Of a stretch of 64,000 bases of DNA, positions 18,544-26,496 are shown piece by piece. The position numbers and the translations under genes are program-made. The stretch is from positions 310,001 through 374,000 of the forward strand of contig NZ_CP012477.1 in NCBI RefSeq assembly GCF_001281315.1, read 5' to 3'. The DNA is from Arthrobacter sp. ERGS1:01. GTDB taxonomy: Bacteria; Actinomycetota; Actinomycetes; Actinomycetales; Micrococcaceae. Under the pieces are notes generated by a model. The model had not been told where the DNA came from and searched no databases. It saw only the letters and a program-made list of their open reading frames with translations. Within the stretch, counting starts at the first letter, position 1. The number at the start of each line of letters is the position of its first letter.

Positions 18544-21500
18544 ATGAATTCCACCAAAAGCTTTCGGCGCCAGGTGAGCCCGCGCGTCGCCGTCACTGCG
18601 GGGGTGTTGGCCGCCGGATTGCTCACCACCACCATGGGCCCGGCCTTTGTCCAGGCGGCCGCGGCAGCCACACCGGCCCCCAGTTACGCCGAGCAGGTGC
18701 TCGCCAAGAACGGTGACAAGGCCATCAGCTCCTCGCTGGCGCCGTACTACCGCATTCCGGCCCTGGCCGACCTTGGCAACGGAGTGGTGCTCGCCGCCTA
18801 TGACGGCCGGCCCGACGGCGGCGACTCGCCCTCGCCGAACTCGATCATCCAGCGCCGCAGCACCGACAACGGCAAGACCTGGGGTGCCCCCACCTTCATT
18901 GCGCGCGGCCAAATCGCTGCGGGCAGCTCCCTGCAATTCGGCTTCAGCGACCCCAGCTACGTGGTGGACAAAGAGACCGGCACCATCTTCAACTTCCACG
19001 TCTACTCCAAGGACCAGGGCTTCTTTGGCAGCGTCCTGGGCACCGACGACACCAATCGCAACGTCACGGGCACCGAAGTCTCGGTTTCCACCGACCAGGG
19101 CCTGACCTGGTCCACTGACCCGGCCAACATCCCCAACCTCCCCGTCCCGCAGGCCTACGCCGCGGATTCCCCCTACGCAGCTTTTGGCAGCCCCCTGGTC
19201 ACCAGCGTGGCAAAGCCCGTCGGGACCAAGGTCGGCTCCGTCAACAATGTCGGCGGCGTGGTGGGCATGTTCGCCTCCTCGGGCGAAGGCATCCAGCTCA
19301 AATACGGCGCCCACAAGGGCCGCCTGATCCAGCAGTTCGCCGGCCGTGTCCTGAACTCCATCGGCAGCGAAGTGATCCAGGCCTACAGCGTGTACTCCGA
19401 CGACCACGGCAAGACGTGGCAGCGCGGCGGCTTCGTGGGCGCCGGCATGGACGAAAACAAGACCGTGGAACTCTCCAACGGCGACGTCATGCTCAACTCC
19501 CGCGACAACGCCGGCGGCGGCGGACGCCGCGTGGCCATCTCCAAGGACGGCGGCGAAACCTGGGGCCCCGTCACCTACAACAGCACCCTGACCGACCCCC
19601 GCAACAATGGCTCGATCACCCGCATGTACCCGGATGCCGCGCAGGGCTCGGCCGCGGCCCGGATGCTGCTGTTCTCCAACGCCAACGATCCCTCCAGCCG
19701 GGTCAACGGCACCATCCGCTACTCGTGCGACGACGGCACCACCTGGAGCGCCGGCAAGCAGTTCAAGGCCGGCACCATGAGCTACTCCACCGCGACCGCG
19801 CTCAGCGACGGCACGTTCGGCGTGTTCTACGAGGGTGATAACAACACCATGACGTTCGGCAAGTTCAACGCCGACTGGCTGGATGTCCAGTGCGGCACAC
19901 CCCTGGTCGCAACCCTGGCCGCCGCTCCCGTCTCGGGTGCCAACGGAGCCACCGTGCAGGCCCAGCTGACCGTCACGAACACCGGCACCACCGCGCTCGA
20001 CGGCGCCACGGCGTCGTTCCAAGCGAAGGCCGGCTGGACCCTTGGCTCGGTGGTGGTTCCCTCCATCGCCGCCGGGGCCTCCGCCGTCGTCTCCGTTCCG
20101 GTGACGATCCCCGCCTACGCCAAGGCCGGATCGGTCAACCTGATGGCCACGCTGACCCTCGGCCCGCAGGCCGTGAACCAGCCGATGCCCGTCACGATCA
20201 CCGGCGGCGCCGCCACCGACATCGTGGGGCTGAAGATCACCGGCTCGGCCACCGACACCACCCGCAACCTGGACACCACCCCGTACGCCGTGGGCGACGC
20301 CGTCCCGTACCAGTTCGTGGTGGACAGCCTCAGCAACGTCACGGCGGCCGCCGTGCCGGTGAGCGGAAACTTTAGCCCGTTCGTACCCGCCGGAGCCGGC
20401 AACTGCCGCTACTCGGCGCTCGCGGTATGGGCCAGCTACACCTGCGGCACCCCCCGGCATGCGGTCACGGCCGACGATCTGGCCAACGGCTACTTTGTTC
20501 CCTCGACCACGTGGGACGTCACCGGCGGAACGGCCGCCAAGCAGAGCTACACCATCACCGGCGACGAGGTTGACCTGCTCGTCCGCAAGCCGTCGCTGTC
20601 CGCCACCTACACGGGCGCCAAGCTGGTCGACGTCGACTCCAGCGGCTTCGCCTCCGTGGGGGACACCATCAGCTACACCGCGGTCGTCACCAACAACGGC
20701 AACGTCCGGCTCACCGGTGTCACGGTTGCCGGGCAGGACGCTTTTGACCTGGCCGTGAACGAAAGCAAGACCTTCACGTCCGTCTACACCCTGACCGCCG
20801 CGGACGTCGCGGCCAACAAGGTGGTCCGCGGGCTCGTGGCCACTGCCAAGAACGGCAGCAAGCCCGCGGGTGTATCGGTCTCGGCCGATCCCGTTGCGGC
20901 CTGCTCCGACAAGCTCTGCGGCCAGGCGCCCCCCATGGACAACCTGATCCCGCAGGAGCAGATCAGCATTGCCTCGGTGTCCTCCGAGGAGCTGACCGGC
21001 GAGCCCGCTCCCAGCGGCCCGGCCGCAGCCCTGCTCGACGGAAACATCAACAGCTACTGGCACACCAAGTGGACCACCGGGAATGACACGTTCCCGCACT
21101 CGGTGGTCTTCGACCTCGGCAAGAGCTACTCGGTGACCGGCTTTGAATACACCCAGCGCCAGAGCGGCAGCAACGGCAAGATCAAAGACTACGAAATCTA
21201 TGTATCCGACAGCGTCGCCGACTTCGGCACCAAGGTCTCGAACGGCTCCTTCGCGGACGTCAAGACACCCCAGCGCATCGCCATCGGCGGCAACAAAGCC
21301 GGCCGCTACGTCAAGCTCGTGGGCCTGAATTCGATTGCCGGCAATGCCTTTGGCGGCGGCGCAGAGGTCAACATTGGCGGGCTTCCCGTCGTGGCCGGGG
21401 CGGCAACCGTCTCCGCGTCGCCCGGCGCCATTGCGGCCGGCAAGGACGTCAGCATCACCCTGGGCGGCTTCCCGGCCGGCACGCCGGTGGCGCTGTCCCT

Positions 21501-23118
21501 GGACGGCGGCATCTCCCTGGGCAGCGCGACGACGGATGCCACCGGCGCCGTCACCAAGACTGTCACGGTTCCCGCCGGAACGGCCGCCAAGAGCTACACC
21601 CTGACCGCCACGGCCGGCGCAAAAACCGCCACGGCCGCGCTCGTCGTGACTGCGCCCGCGCCCGTCCTCGGGGCCACCATCAAGGGTTCCCGCGGCGACA
21701 CGGGACGCGACCTGGCCGCAAACCCCTACGCAGTGGGGGATCAGCTGCCGTACAACTTCGCGGTCACGAGCACCTCACCGGTCACCACCGCCGTCTACCC
21801 CACCGCGGGTGACCTCACGGGCTTCAACATCGACGGAACGCCCAACTGCCGCTACAAGGTCCTCGCGGCCGGGGCCGGCTACAACTGCACCACGGCAAAG
21901 CGCGTCATCACGGCCGACGACGTCGCCAACGGATTCTTCCAGCCCGTCACGCAGTGGGCGGTTGACGCAGCCGGATCCACCAGCGTCAACTACACCATCA
22001 CCGGCGACGAGGTTGATCTGTTGGTCCGCAAGCCCTCGCTCGCCGTGACCGTTGGTGCCGGTGTCCTTGAGGACAAGGACAAGGACGGCTTTGCCAGCGC
22101 CGGGGACATTGTCACCTTCCCCGTCACGGTCAAGAACGACGGCAACGTCGCCCTGACCGGAGTCTCGGTCCCGGGCATTGACGGCGCGGCGGCAACGCTT
22201 GCGGCCGGTGCCGGCACCAGCGGCAACATCAAGCACACCGTTGTGGCTGCCGACCTGGCAGCTGCCAAGGTCGACGGCCCGACCATCGCCGCTGCCGCGA
22301 AGAACGGCGCCACACCGGTGGCCAAGTCAGCCACCGGAATCGCGTTCGCGTTGACCCTGGCCCCGGAACCGACGGCAAGCCCGACGCCGACCCCCACCGT
22401 TGCGCCGACGACGGACCCGACTGTTGCACCGACGACGGACCCCACCACGGAGCCCACCGTATCCCCGACGACGGATCCGACTGTTGCTCCGACGACGGAT
22501 CCGACCACGGATCCGACGACCGACCCGACCGTCGCACCGACGACGGAACCCACCACGGATCCGACCACGGACCCAACGGCATCCCCGACGGCTTCCGCGG
22601 ATTCAAACCCGACGGCCGCACTCGGCGCGGGAACCGTCGTCGTCGGTGGTGAACTCACCGTGACGGGCAAGAACTTCAAGCCCGGCACCACGGCGACGTT
22701 CACGCTGCACTCCAAGCCGGTAGTCCTGGGCACGGCAGTCGTTGGCGCCGATGGGACCGTGTCCCTGACCGCGAAGGTCCCCGCCGGGGTCCCGGCCGGA
22801 GCGCACACCGTGATCATCGCCGGCACGGACGTCAACGGGAAGGCGGTTGAGGTCGACATCGCCCTGGTGATCGCCGCCGGCAGCACCACGGGTGCCACCA
22901 CCCCGGCTGCATCCGCAACCACCAAGGCCGCGGCCGGTGCCACCACCCCGGCCGGAACGGCCACCTCGGCCACCTCGGCCACCTCGGTCGAGCAGGCCGG
23001 AAACCTGGCCAGCACCGGCTTCAACGGCCTGGCGATCGCCATTGGCGCCGGCATGTTGCTGCTGCTCGGCGGGCTGATCGTCGCCCGCCAGGCACGCACC
23101 CGCGGCTCGCGCCACTAA
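18544..23118 (+). CDS. Cell-wall-anchored multidomain sialidase 2 (GH33)
   Basis: A 1524-residue surface sialidase. After the signal peptide comes a GH33 propeller with RIP at 70-72, several Asp-boxes and the Tyr region MSYSTAT. A NEW3-like domain (about 463-555) follows, then a two-Cys module plus DUF11-like repeat (about 559-780), an F5/8 type C carbohydrate-binding domain (about 800-946) and an Ig-like domain. A second two-Cys/DUF11 module spans about 1040-1270. The end has a PT-rich stalk, another Ig-like domain, the sorting motif LASTG at 1488-1492, a membrane span and a basic tail. A class E sortase would be the expected anchor enzyme, but none is encoded in this window. It very likely arose by duplication with the upstream gene. 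Confidence 0.92.
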   Translation: MNSTKSFRRQVSPRVAVTAGVLAAGLLTTTMGPAFVQAAAAATPAPSYAEQVLAKNGDKAISSSLAPYYRIPALADLGNGVVLAAYDGRPDGGDSPSPNSIIQRRSTDNGKTWGAPTFIARGQIAAGSSLQFGFSDPSYVVDKETGTIFNFHVYSKDQGFFGSVLGTDDTNRNVTGTEVSVSTDQGLTWSTDPANIPNLPVPQAYAADSPYAAFGSPLVTSVAKPVGTKVGSVNNVGGVVGMFASSGEGIQLKYGAHKGRLIQQFAGRVLNSIGSEVIQAYSVYSDDHGKTWQRGGFVGAGMDENKTVELSNGDVMLNSRDNAGGGGRRVAISKDGGETWGPVTYNSTLTDPRNNGSITRMYPDAAQGSAAARMLLFSNANDPSSRVNGTIRYSCDDGTTWSAGKQFKAGTMSYSTATALSDGTFGVFYEGDNNTMTFGKFNADWLDVQCGTPLVATLAAAPVSGANGATVQAQLTVTNTGTTALDGATASFQAKAGWTLGSVVVPSIAAGASAVVSVPVTIPAYAKAGSVNLMATLTLGPQAVNQPMPVTITGGAATDIVGLKITGSATDTTRNLDTTPYAVGDAVPYQFVVDSLSNVTAAAVPVSGNFSPFVPAGAGNCRYSALAVWASYTCGTPRHAVTADDLANGYFVPSTTWDVTGGTAAKQSYTITGDEVDLLVRKPSLSATYTGAKLVDVDSSGFASVGDTISYTAVVTNNGNVRLTGVTVAGQDAFDLAVNESKTFTSVYTLTAADVAANKVVRGLVATAKNGSKPAGVSVSADPVAACSDKLCGQAPPMDNLIPQEQISIASVSSEELTGEPAPSGPAAALLDGNINSYWHTKWTTGNDTFPHSVVFDLGKSYSVTGFEYTQRQSGSNGKIKDYEIYVSDSVADFGTKVSNGSFADVKTPQRIAIGGNKAGRYVKLVGLNSIAGNAFGGGAEVNIGGLPVVAGAATVSASPGAIAAGKDVSITLGGFPAGTPVALSLDGGISLGSATTDATGAVTKTVTVPAGTAAKSYTLTATAGAKTATAALVVTAPAPVLGATIKGSRGDTGRDLAANPYAVGDQLPYNFAVTSTSPVTTAVYPTAGDLTGFNIDGTPNCRYKVLAAGAGYNCTTAKRVITADDVANGFFQPVTQWAVDAAGSTSVNYTITGDEVDLLVRKPSLAVTVGAGVLEDKDKDGFASAGDIVTFPVTVKNDGNVALTGVSVPGIDGAAATLAAGAGTSGNIKHTVVAADLAAAKVDGPTIAAAAKNGATPVAKSATGIAFALTLAPEPTASPTPTPTVAPTTDPTVAPTTDPTTEPTVSPTTDPTVAPTTDPTTDPTTDPTVAPTTEPTTDPTTDPTASPTASADSNPTAALGAGTVVVGGELTVTGKNFKPGTTATFTLHSKPVVLGTAVVGADGTVSLTAKVPAGVPAGAHTVIIAGTDVNGKAVEVDIALVIAAGSTTGATTPAASATTKAAAGATTPAGTATSATSATSVEQAGNLASTGFNGLAIAIGAGMLLLLGGLIVARQARTRGSRH
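22370..22610 (+). repeat. PT-repeat coding tract in sialidase 2
   Basis: Tandem codons for PTTDPTVAPT-type units make a flexible wall-spanning stalk. The DNA repeats (ccgacgacggatccgac-like) are degenerate and could recombine with the tract at 11380-11650. Confidence 0.8.
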
Positions 23119-23137
23119 CAGGCAACAGCGCACCCGG

Positions 23138-23184
23138 AGCGGGGTCCGTCCACGTCACGACGACGCGGGCGGTCCCCGCTTTTG
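23138..23184 (+). terminator. Terminator after sialidase 2
   Basis: AGCGGGGTCCG pairs with CGGTCCCCGCT with one mismatch and is followed by TTT. It lies 20 bp after the stop codon. Confidence 0.65.
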
Positions 23185-23254
23185 CATCCCCCAACGCCCG
23201 TTATCGTGGCGTCCATCAGGCCGGGCAACCAGCCAGAATCGATAGAATAAGGCT

Positions 23255-24277
23255 ATGAATTCAGTTGCTGCGCAGTGGTCGGGAATGTTCAAGGTTTTCA
23301 CCGAAGATGACGGGACGCAGCGGTTCTCCCGGCTGGATCCGGCCGGCTACATGCCGCCATCCACGGACGCCCTGGCCAACCGTGCCGCCATGGCCGCGGG
23401 CGTGCGTGCCGGCTGGCGCAGCAGCGGCGGAACCCTGACCATTGCGGGGGAGGGTGCGCCGGACTGCGCACCCTACGACGTCCTGGTCAACGGGGAGCGC
23501 GCCCACCGGCTGCCCGCGGCCGGCCGGCACCGCCACGAGCTGGTGTTGGCTGATCTGGACCCCGGTTCCCTCATCCAGTTGTGGCTGCCGCACTTTGGCG
23601 ACTTCCGCCTGGAAACCGCGGAACTGTCCGGCCCGGACGTGGCGGCGGCGGAGGAGGAGGGTCCGCGCTGGCTGACCTACGGAAGCTCCATCACGCATTG
23701 CCAGCAGGCCGACGGACCCACCCAGACCTGGCCGGCGCTCGTGGCCCGGCGCGAAGGGTGGCGGTTGAGCAATCTGGGCCTGGCCGGGGAATGCCAGCTG
23801 GATCCCGCCGCCGCGAACACCATCGCCCAAACGCCCGCCGAGCTGATCTCCCTGTGCGTGGGCATCAACAGCTACAACGCGGCCACCTACTCGGAACGAA
23901 CCTGGGCCGGAGCATTGCAGGGTTTCCTGGGCACGGTCCGCCGGGCCCACCCCGAGGTGCCCATTGCCGTGATTACGCCCGTGCTGTCCCTGCCGCGCGA
24001 GGACAAGCCGAACGCAGTCGGCTGGACCCTGGCGGACTACCGTCGCGCCACGGCGGAAGCGGTGGAGGTACTCCGGGCAAAGGGCGACACCCACCTGCAC
24101 CTGGTGGACGGTGCCGCGGTGCTGACGGCACAGGAGGCCCTCGAGCGCCTGCCGGACACCCTGCACCCGGACACCGCCGGCTACGCCATCATGGCCGAGC
24201 GGCTCGCGCCCGTGCTGGCCGGGATCCTCTCAAGCCCCGTCAACTCAAGCCCTGTCCTCTCAAGCACCGCCAACTAG
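23255..24277 (+). CDS. Cytoplasmic SGNH/GDSL hydrolase
   Basis: A 340-residue hydrolase without a signal peptide. An N-terminal beta-rich domain (about 1-140) is followed by an SGNH esterase domain with the variant serine block TYGSSITH, the GINSYN block and the terminal catalytic DTLHPDTAGY. It should act as an esterase or deacylase inside the cell, possibly on a sugar ester taken up after surface digestion. That link is inferred only from its position after the sialidase genes. Its 3' end overlaps the convergent glycosylase gene by 18 bp. Confidence 0.85.
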   Translation: MNSVAAQWSGMFKVFTEDDGTQRFSRLDPAGYMPPSTDALANRAAMAAGVRAGWRSSGGTLTIAGEGAPDCAPYDVLVNGERAHRLPAAGRHRHELVLADLDPGSLIQLWLPHFGDFRLETAELSGPDVAAAEEEGPRWLTYGSSITHCQQADGPTQTWPALVARREGWRLSNLGLAGECQLDPAAANTIAQTPAELISLCVGINSYNAATYSERTWAGALQGFLGTVRRAHPEVPIAVITPVLSLPREDKPNAVGWTLADYRRATAEAVEVLRAKGDTHLHLVDGAAVLTAQEALERLPDTLHPDTAGYAIMAERLAPVLAGILSSPVNSSPVLSSTAN

Positions 24278-25183
24278 CGCGTCCACGGCGGCGCTCAGCC
24301 GCTCGCGGAGCACGGCCGATTCCGCGCTGAACCCCCGTTGAAAGCCCACATAATCGGCCTTGCCGGCGGCCGTCTCGATCGGGATCGGCGGGTAGCCCCA
24401 TGCGGCAAGGTCGTACGGGGAGGCCTGCATGTCCATGGCCCGGATCCGCCACGACAGTTCAAAGCAGTCCATGACCAGTTCGCTGGGCAGCGCCGGCGAG
24501 AGCTTGTACGCCCACTTGTAGAGGTCCATGTTGGCATGCAGACAGCCGGGCTGTTCAAGGTCGCGTTGGTTCTCGCGCGTGGGCGTGAGCTCGTTGAGCA
24601 CGCTGGCCTGCGGGGTGTAGAAGCGGTAAGCGTCAAAATGCGTGCAGCGGATCTTATTCTCCTCCACCACGGCGTCCGTGCCGCCGGAGCCAAGGCGCAG
24701 TTCCAGGTACTCGTGCCGGACCTCGTTGGCTTCCTGCTTGTAGACCATGGCCCATTCGTGCAGCCCGAAGCAGCCAAACTGGGCCGGGCGGGCGGCCGTG
24801 CGGCCCAGGATGATCCGGGCAAACTCCACCGCCTCCTTGCGCTGGGCCAGGAACGCCTGTGCATCAAGAACGACGGCGGCACCTTGGGTGGGTGCCCCGC
24901 AGGCCTCCCGTTCGGCGTCGGTCGCTGCACGGTAGAACTTCCAGCCGAGCCGCTCAGCCGCGTCGTCCCCGTGCAGCACCACCCCGGCGCCGGGGTGCCA
25001 GCGCCGCAGCTGGCCCGGCTTCTGGGTGTAGTAGGTGAACAGGAAGTCCTCCACCGGATGCTTCTGCCCGGCGGAGCGGCGCGCCAGGTACGGGACGGCG
25101 TAACGGTCAACGCGTTCCGCGTGGGCCACGGCCCGGGCCTGCCAGGCGTCCCGGTCAAGGAGCTGGAGTGTCGGTGTCCTCAT
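24260..25183 (-). CDS. Predicted 3-methyladenine DNA glycosylase family protein
   Basis: A 307-residue protein of an actinobacterial family usually annotated as 3-methyladenine DNA glycosylase, although it lacks the obvious AlkA or Tag signatures. Characteristic segments are the N-terminal RVDRYAVPYLARRSAGQKHPVEDFLFTYY, HEWAMVY and the C-terminal SPYDLAAWGYPPI. It is convergent with the SGNH hydrolase gene. The DNA-repair role is taken from family naming and is not shown by motifs here. Confidence 0.7.
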   Translation of the reverse strand: MRTPTLQLLDRDAWQARAVAHAERVDRYAVPYLARRSAGQKHPVEDFLFTYYTQKPGQLRRWHPGAGVVLHGDDAAERLGWKFYRAATDAEREACGAPTQGAAVVLDAQAFLAQRKEAVEFARIILGRTAARPAQFGCFGLHEWAMVYKQEANEVRHEYLELRLGSGGTDAVVEENKIRCTHFDAYRFYTPQASVLNELTPTRENQRDLEQPGCLHANMDLYKWAYKLSPALPSELVMDCFELSWRIRAMDMQASPYDLAAWGYPPIPIETAAGKADYVGFQRGFSAESAVLRERLSAAVDALVGGA

Positions 25184-25186
25184 GCC

Positions 25187-25660
25187 TCAATTATCCGGCA
25201 CGGCGTCCGCATGGGTCGCGGCCTCGATCAACGCCATCATGGTGCGATGCAGCGCCATGGCGGAATCCCTGTCCAGGCCCAGCCGCGCCATCATGGTCCC
25301 GGGCACGGCGAGGGCCTTGCTGCGCAGTGCGGCGCCGGCCTCGGTCAGGTCAACGGCAAGCGCCCTTTCATCGGACGCCGACCGCTGCCGGGTCACATAG
25401 CCCAGGGCCTCCAAGCGCTTGAGGAGGGGGGAGAGGGTGGCGGATTCCAGCAGCAACGCGTCGCTGAGGTCCTTGACCTTCCGCGGCGCCTTTTCCCACA
25501 GGGCCAGCATGACCAGGTATTGCGGATGCGTCAGGGAAAGTTCGGCGAGCACGGGCTTATAGGCCGCGATCACGCTGCGTGAGGCAACACTGAGGCCAAA
25601 GCACAGCTGGCGCTCCAAGAGCAGGTCATCCACCGATGTATCGGTGTCCAAATCGGTCAT
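25187..25660 (-). CDS. MarR family regulator, OhrR-like
   Basis: A 157-residue winged-helix repressor. It closely follows the OhrR pattern: LLLERQLCFGLSVASRS with the redox-sensing Cys near the N-terminus, TYPQ-like LTHPQYLVMLALWE, then the recognition helix LLLESATLSPLLKRLEALG and the DERALAVDLTEAG wing. OhrR senses organic hydroperoxides through that Cys. The ATG at 25660 follows AGGAGG; an upstream start (25696) would add 12 residues. A palindrome just upstream is a likely autoregulatory operator. No ohr gene is adjacent, but an OsmC-family gene lies at 51.7 kb. Confidence 0.85.
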   Translation of the reverse strand: MTDLDTDTSVDDLLLERQLCFGLSVASRSVIAAYKPVLAELSLTHPQYLVMLALWEKAPRKVKDLSDALLLESATLSPLLKRLEALGYVTRQRSASDERALAVDLTEAGAALRSKALAVPGTMMARLGLDRDSAMALHRTMMALIEAATHADAVPDN

Positions 25661-25696
25661 GGGATCCTCCTGGGCTGCGGTGGGGCGGCACCCCAA

Positions 25697-25716
25697 TTAC
25701 TTAGTGCACTAACTAA
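25697..25716. promoter_or_regulatory. Palindromic operator of the OhrR-like regulator
   Basis: TTA-C-TTAGTGCACTAA-C-TAA, an 18-of-20 palindrome with a perfect 12-bp core at 25701-25712. It lies 37 bp upstream of the regulator start and about 50 bp before the divergent small gene at 25766, so it could control both. Confidence 0.7.
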
Positions 25717-25765
25717 CAGGGTACTATGGATTTAACAGTTGTCACGAATACTGCAAAGGGGCTCC

Positions 25766-25990
25766 ATGAAAGACGAACGATTTGTCCACAAGTTCATGCG
25801 TTTCACCGGCCATCTGCGCACCATTTTCGGCCCGGCCCACAGCAGCCCGCTGGATCATGAGATGACGGCGGAAAACAAGGCCCTCCTGAAGGCCCAGGAG
25901 GCGGCCGCGGAACAGTGGACCACGCTCACGCGCCCCGACGGCAGCACGTACCTCGTCCCCAAGGATCCCGACGACCAGTCCCTGCGCTAA
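25766..25990 (+). CDS. Small conserved protein, copy 1 of a paralogous pair
   Basis: A 74-residue protein of unknown function, divergent from the OhrR-like regulator. It starts MKDERFVHKFMRFTGHLRTIFGPA and ends with a short polar RPDGSTYLVPKD segment. An AAAGGGG site precedes the ATG. The next plus-strand gene encodes a clear paralog with the same FV-KFM, H-R and GPA positions. It has no signal peptide or membrane segment. Confidence 0.78.
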   Translation: MKDERFVHKFMRFTGHLRTIFGPAHSSPLDHEMTAENKALLKAQEAAAEQWTTLTRPDGSTYLVPKDPDDQSLR

Positions 25991-26070
25991 CCCGCGGGGC
26001 AGGAACCTGCCCCGTGCCATTGCGGCCGCACCGGCGTAAGATTGTGAGACATGCATCACACGTCGTGCGG

Positions 26071-26124
26071 TGCTGGGAATGTTTGGCGCTGGCAATGCGT
26101 GATGCTGAGAATGTGTGGCGCTGG
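26071..26124 (+). repeat. 22-bp direct repeat upstream of small gene copy 2
   Basis: TGCTGGGAATGTTTGGCGCTGG at 26071-26092 recurs at 26103-26124 with two changes (22 bp, 32 bp apart). It lies directly before the second small paralog, so it may be a binding site pair or a local duplication. Confidence 0.6.
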
Positions 26125-26139
26125 GAAGAGGTGTTGGTG

Positions 26140-26358
26140 ATGGCTGGTGAGGGAACGTTCGTCAACAAGTTCATGCATGCGACGGACCATGTCCGCAAGG
26201 TCCTGGGCCCGGCGGACCAGGGCGACATGGATTCACCCGTAGTGCACCGCCACGACGCGTTCGAGGATGAAAGCGATGCCGAACTCTCGCAGATCATCCA
26301 GCGCACGGATTCCTCCGGCCACCATTACGCGATCCGCCGGGATGAGGCAACGGACTAG
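26140..26358 (+). CDS. Small conserved protein, copy 2 of a paralogous pair
   Basis: A 72-residue paralog of the gene at 25766. It shares TFVNKFMHATDHVRKVLGPA at the N-terminus and a TDSSGHHYAIRRDE tail, while the middle is acidic. I chose the ATG at 26140, which aligns with the paralog; in-frame starts upstream exist. A strong terminator follows. The function is unknown. Confidence 0.75.
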   Translation: MAGEGTFVNKFMHATDHVRKVLGPADQGDMDSPVVHRHDAFEDESDAELSQIIQRTDSSGHHYAIRRDEATD

Positions 26359-26368
26359 TTAAAAAGCT

Positions 26369-26424
26369 AACGCAAGGGATGCAGCCGGTTCTTGAGGTCT
26401 CAAGGCTGCAGCCCTTGCGTTTTC
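26369..26424 (+). terminator. Rho-independent terminator
   Basis: AACGCAAGGG-A-TGCAGCC pairs with GGCTGCA-G-CCCTTGCGTT around a 17-nt loop and is followed by T residues. It ends transcription of the two small genes. Confidence 0.88.
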
Positions 26425-26434
26425 ACGTGTGTGG

Positions 26435-26482
26435 AAACGGTGATCGAGCTTGTCGAGATCTCGACAAGCTCGATCACCGTTT
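26435..26482. repeat. Perfect 48-bp palindrome (TCGAGCTTGTCGAGA family)
   Basis: Two contiguous perfect 24-bp arms meet at 26458/26459 with no loop. The core CGAGCTTGTCGAG is shared with the element at 30280-30382. It lies between the terminator and the lysC stop. It is probably an intergenic REP-like element that may also end lysC transcripts. Confidence 0.85.
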
Positions 26483-26496
26483 CATGCCGGCGGTTG

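Noticed and set aside
18487..21099. Long minus-strand open frame opposite sialidase 2
   Set aside because: Same reason: Gly/Val/Arg-rich shadow of a real high-GC gene, without a ribosome site.
26051..26061. ATGCATCACAC, a further match to the surface-gene operator
   Set aside because: It lies far from glycan genes, about 80 bp before a small unrelated gene; one chance match of this length is expected in 64 kb.
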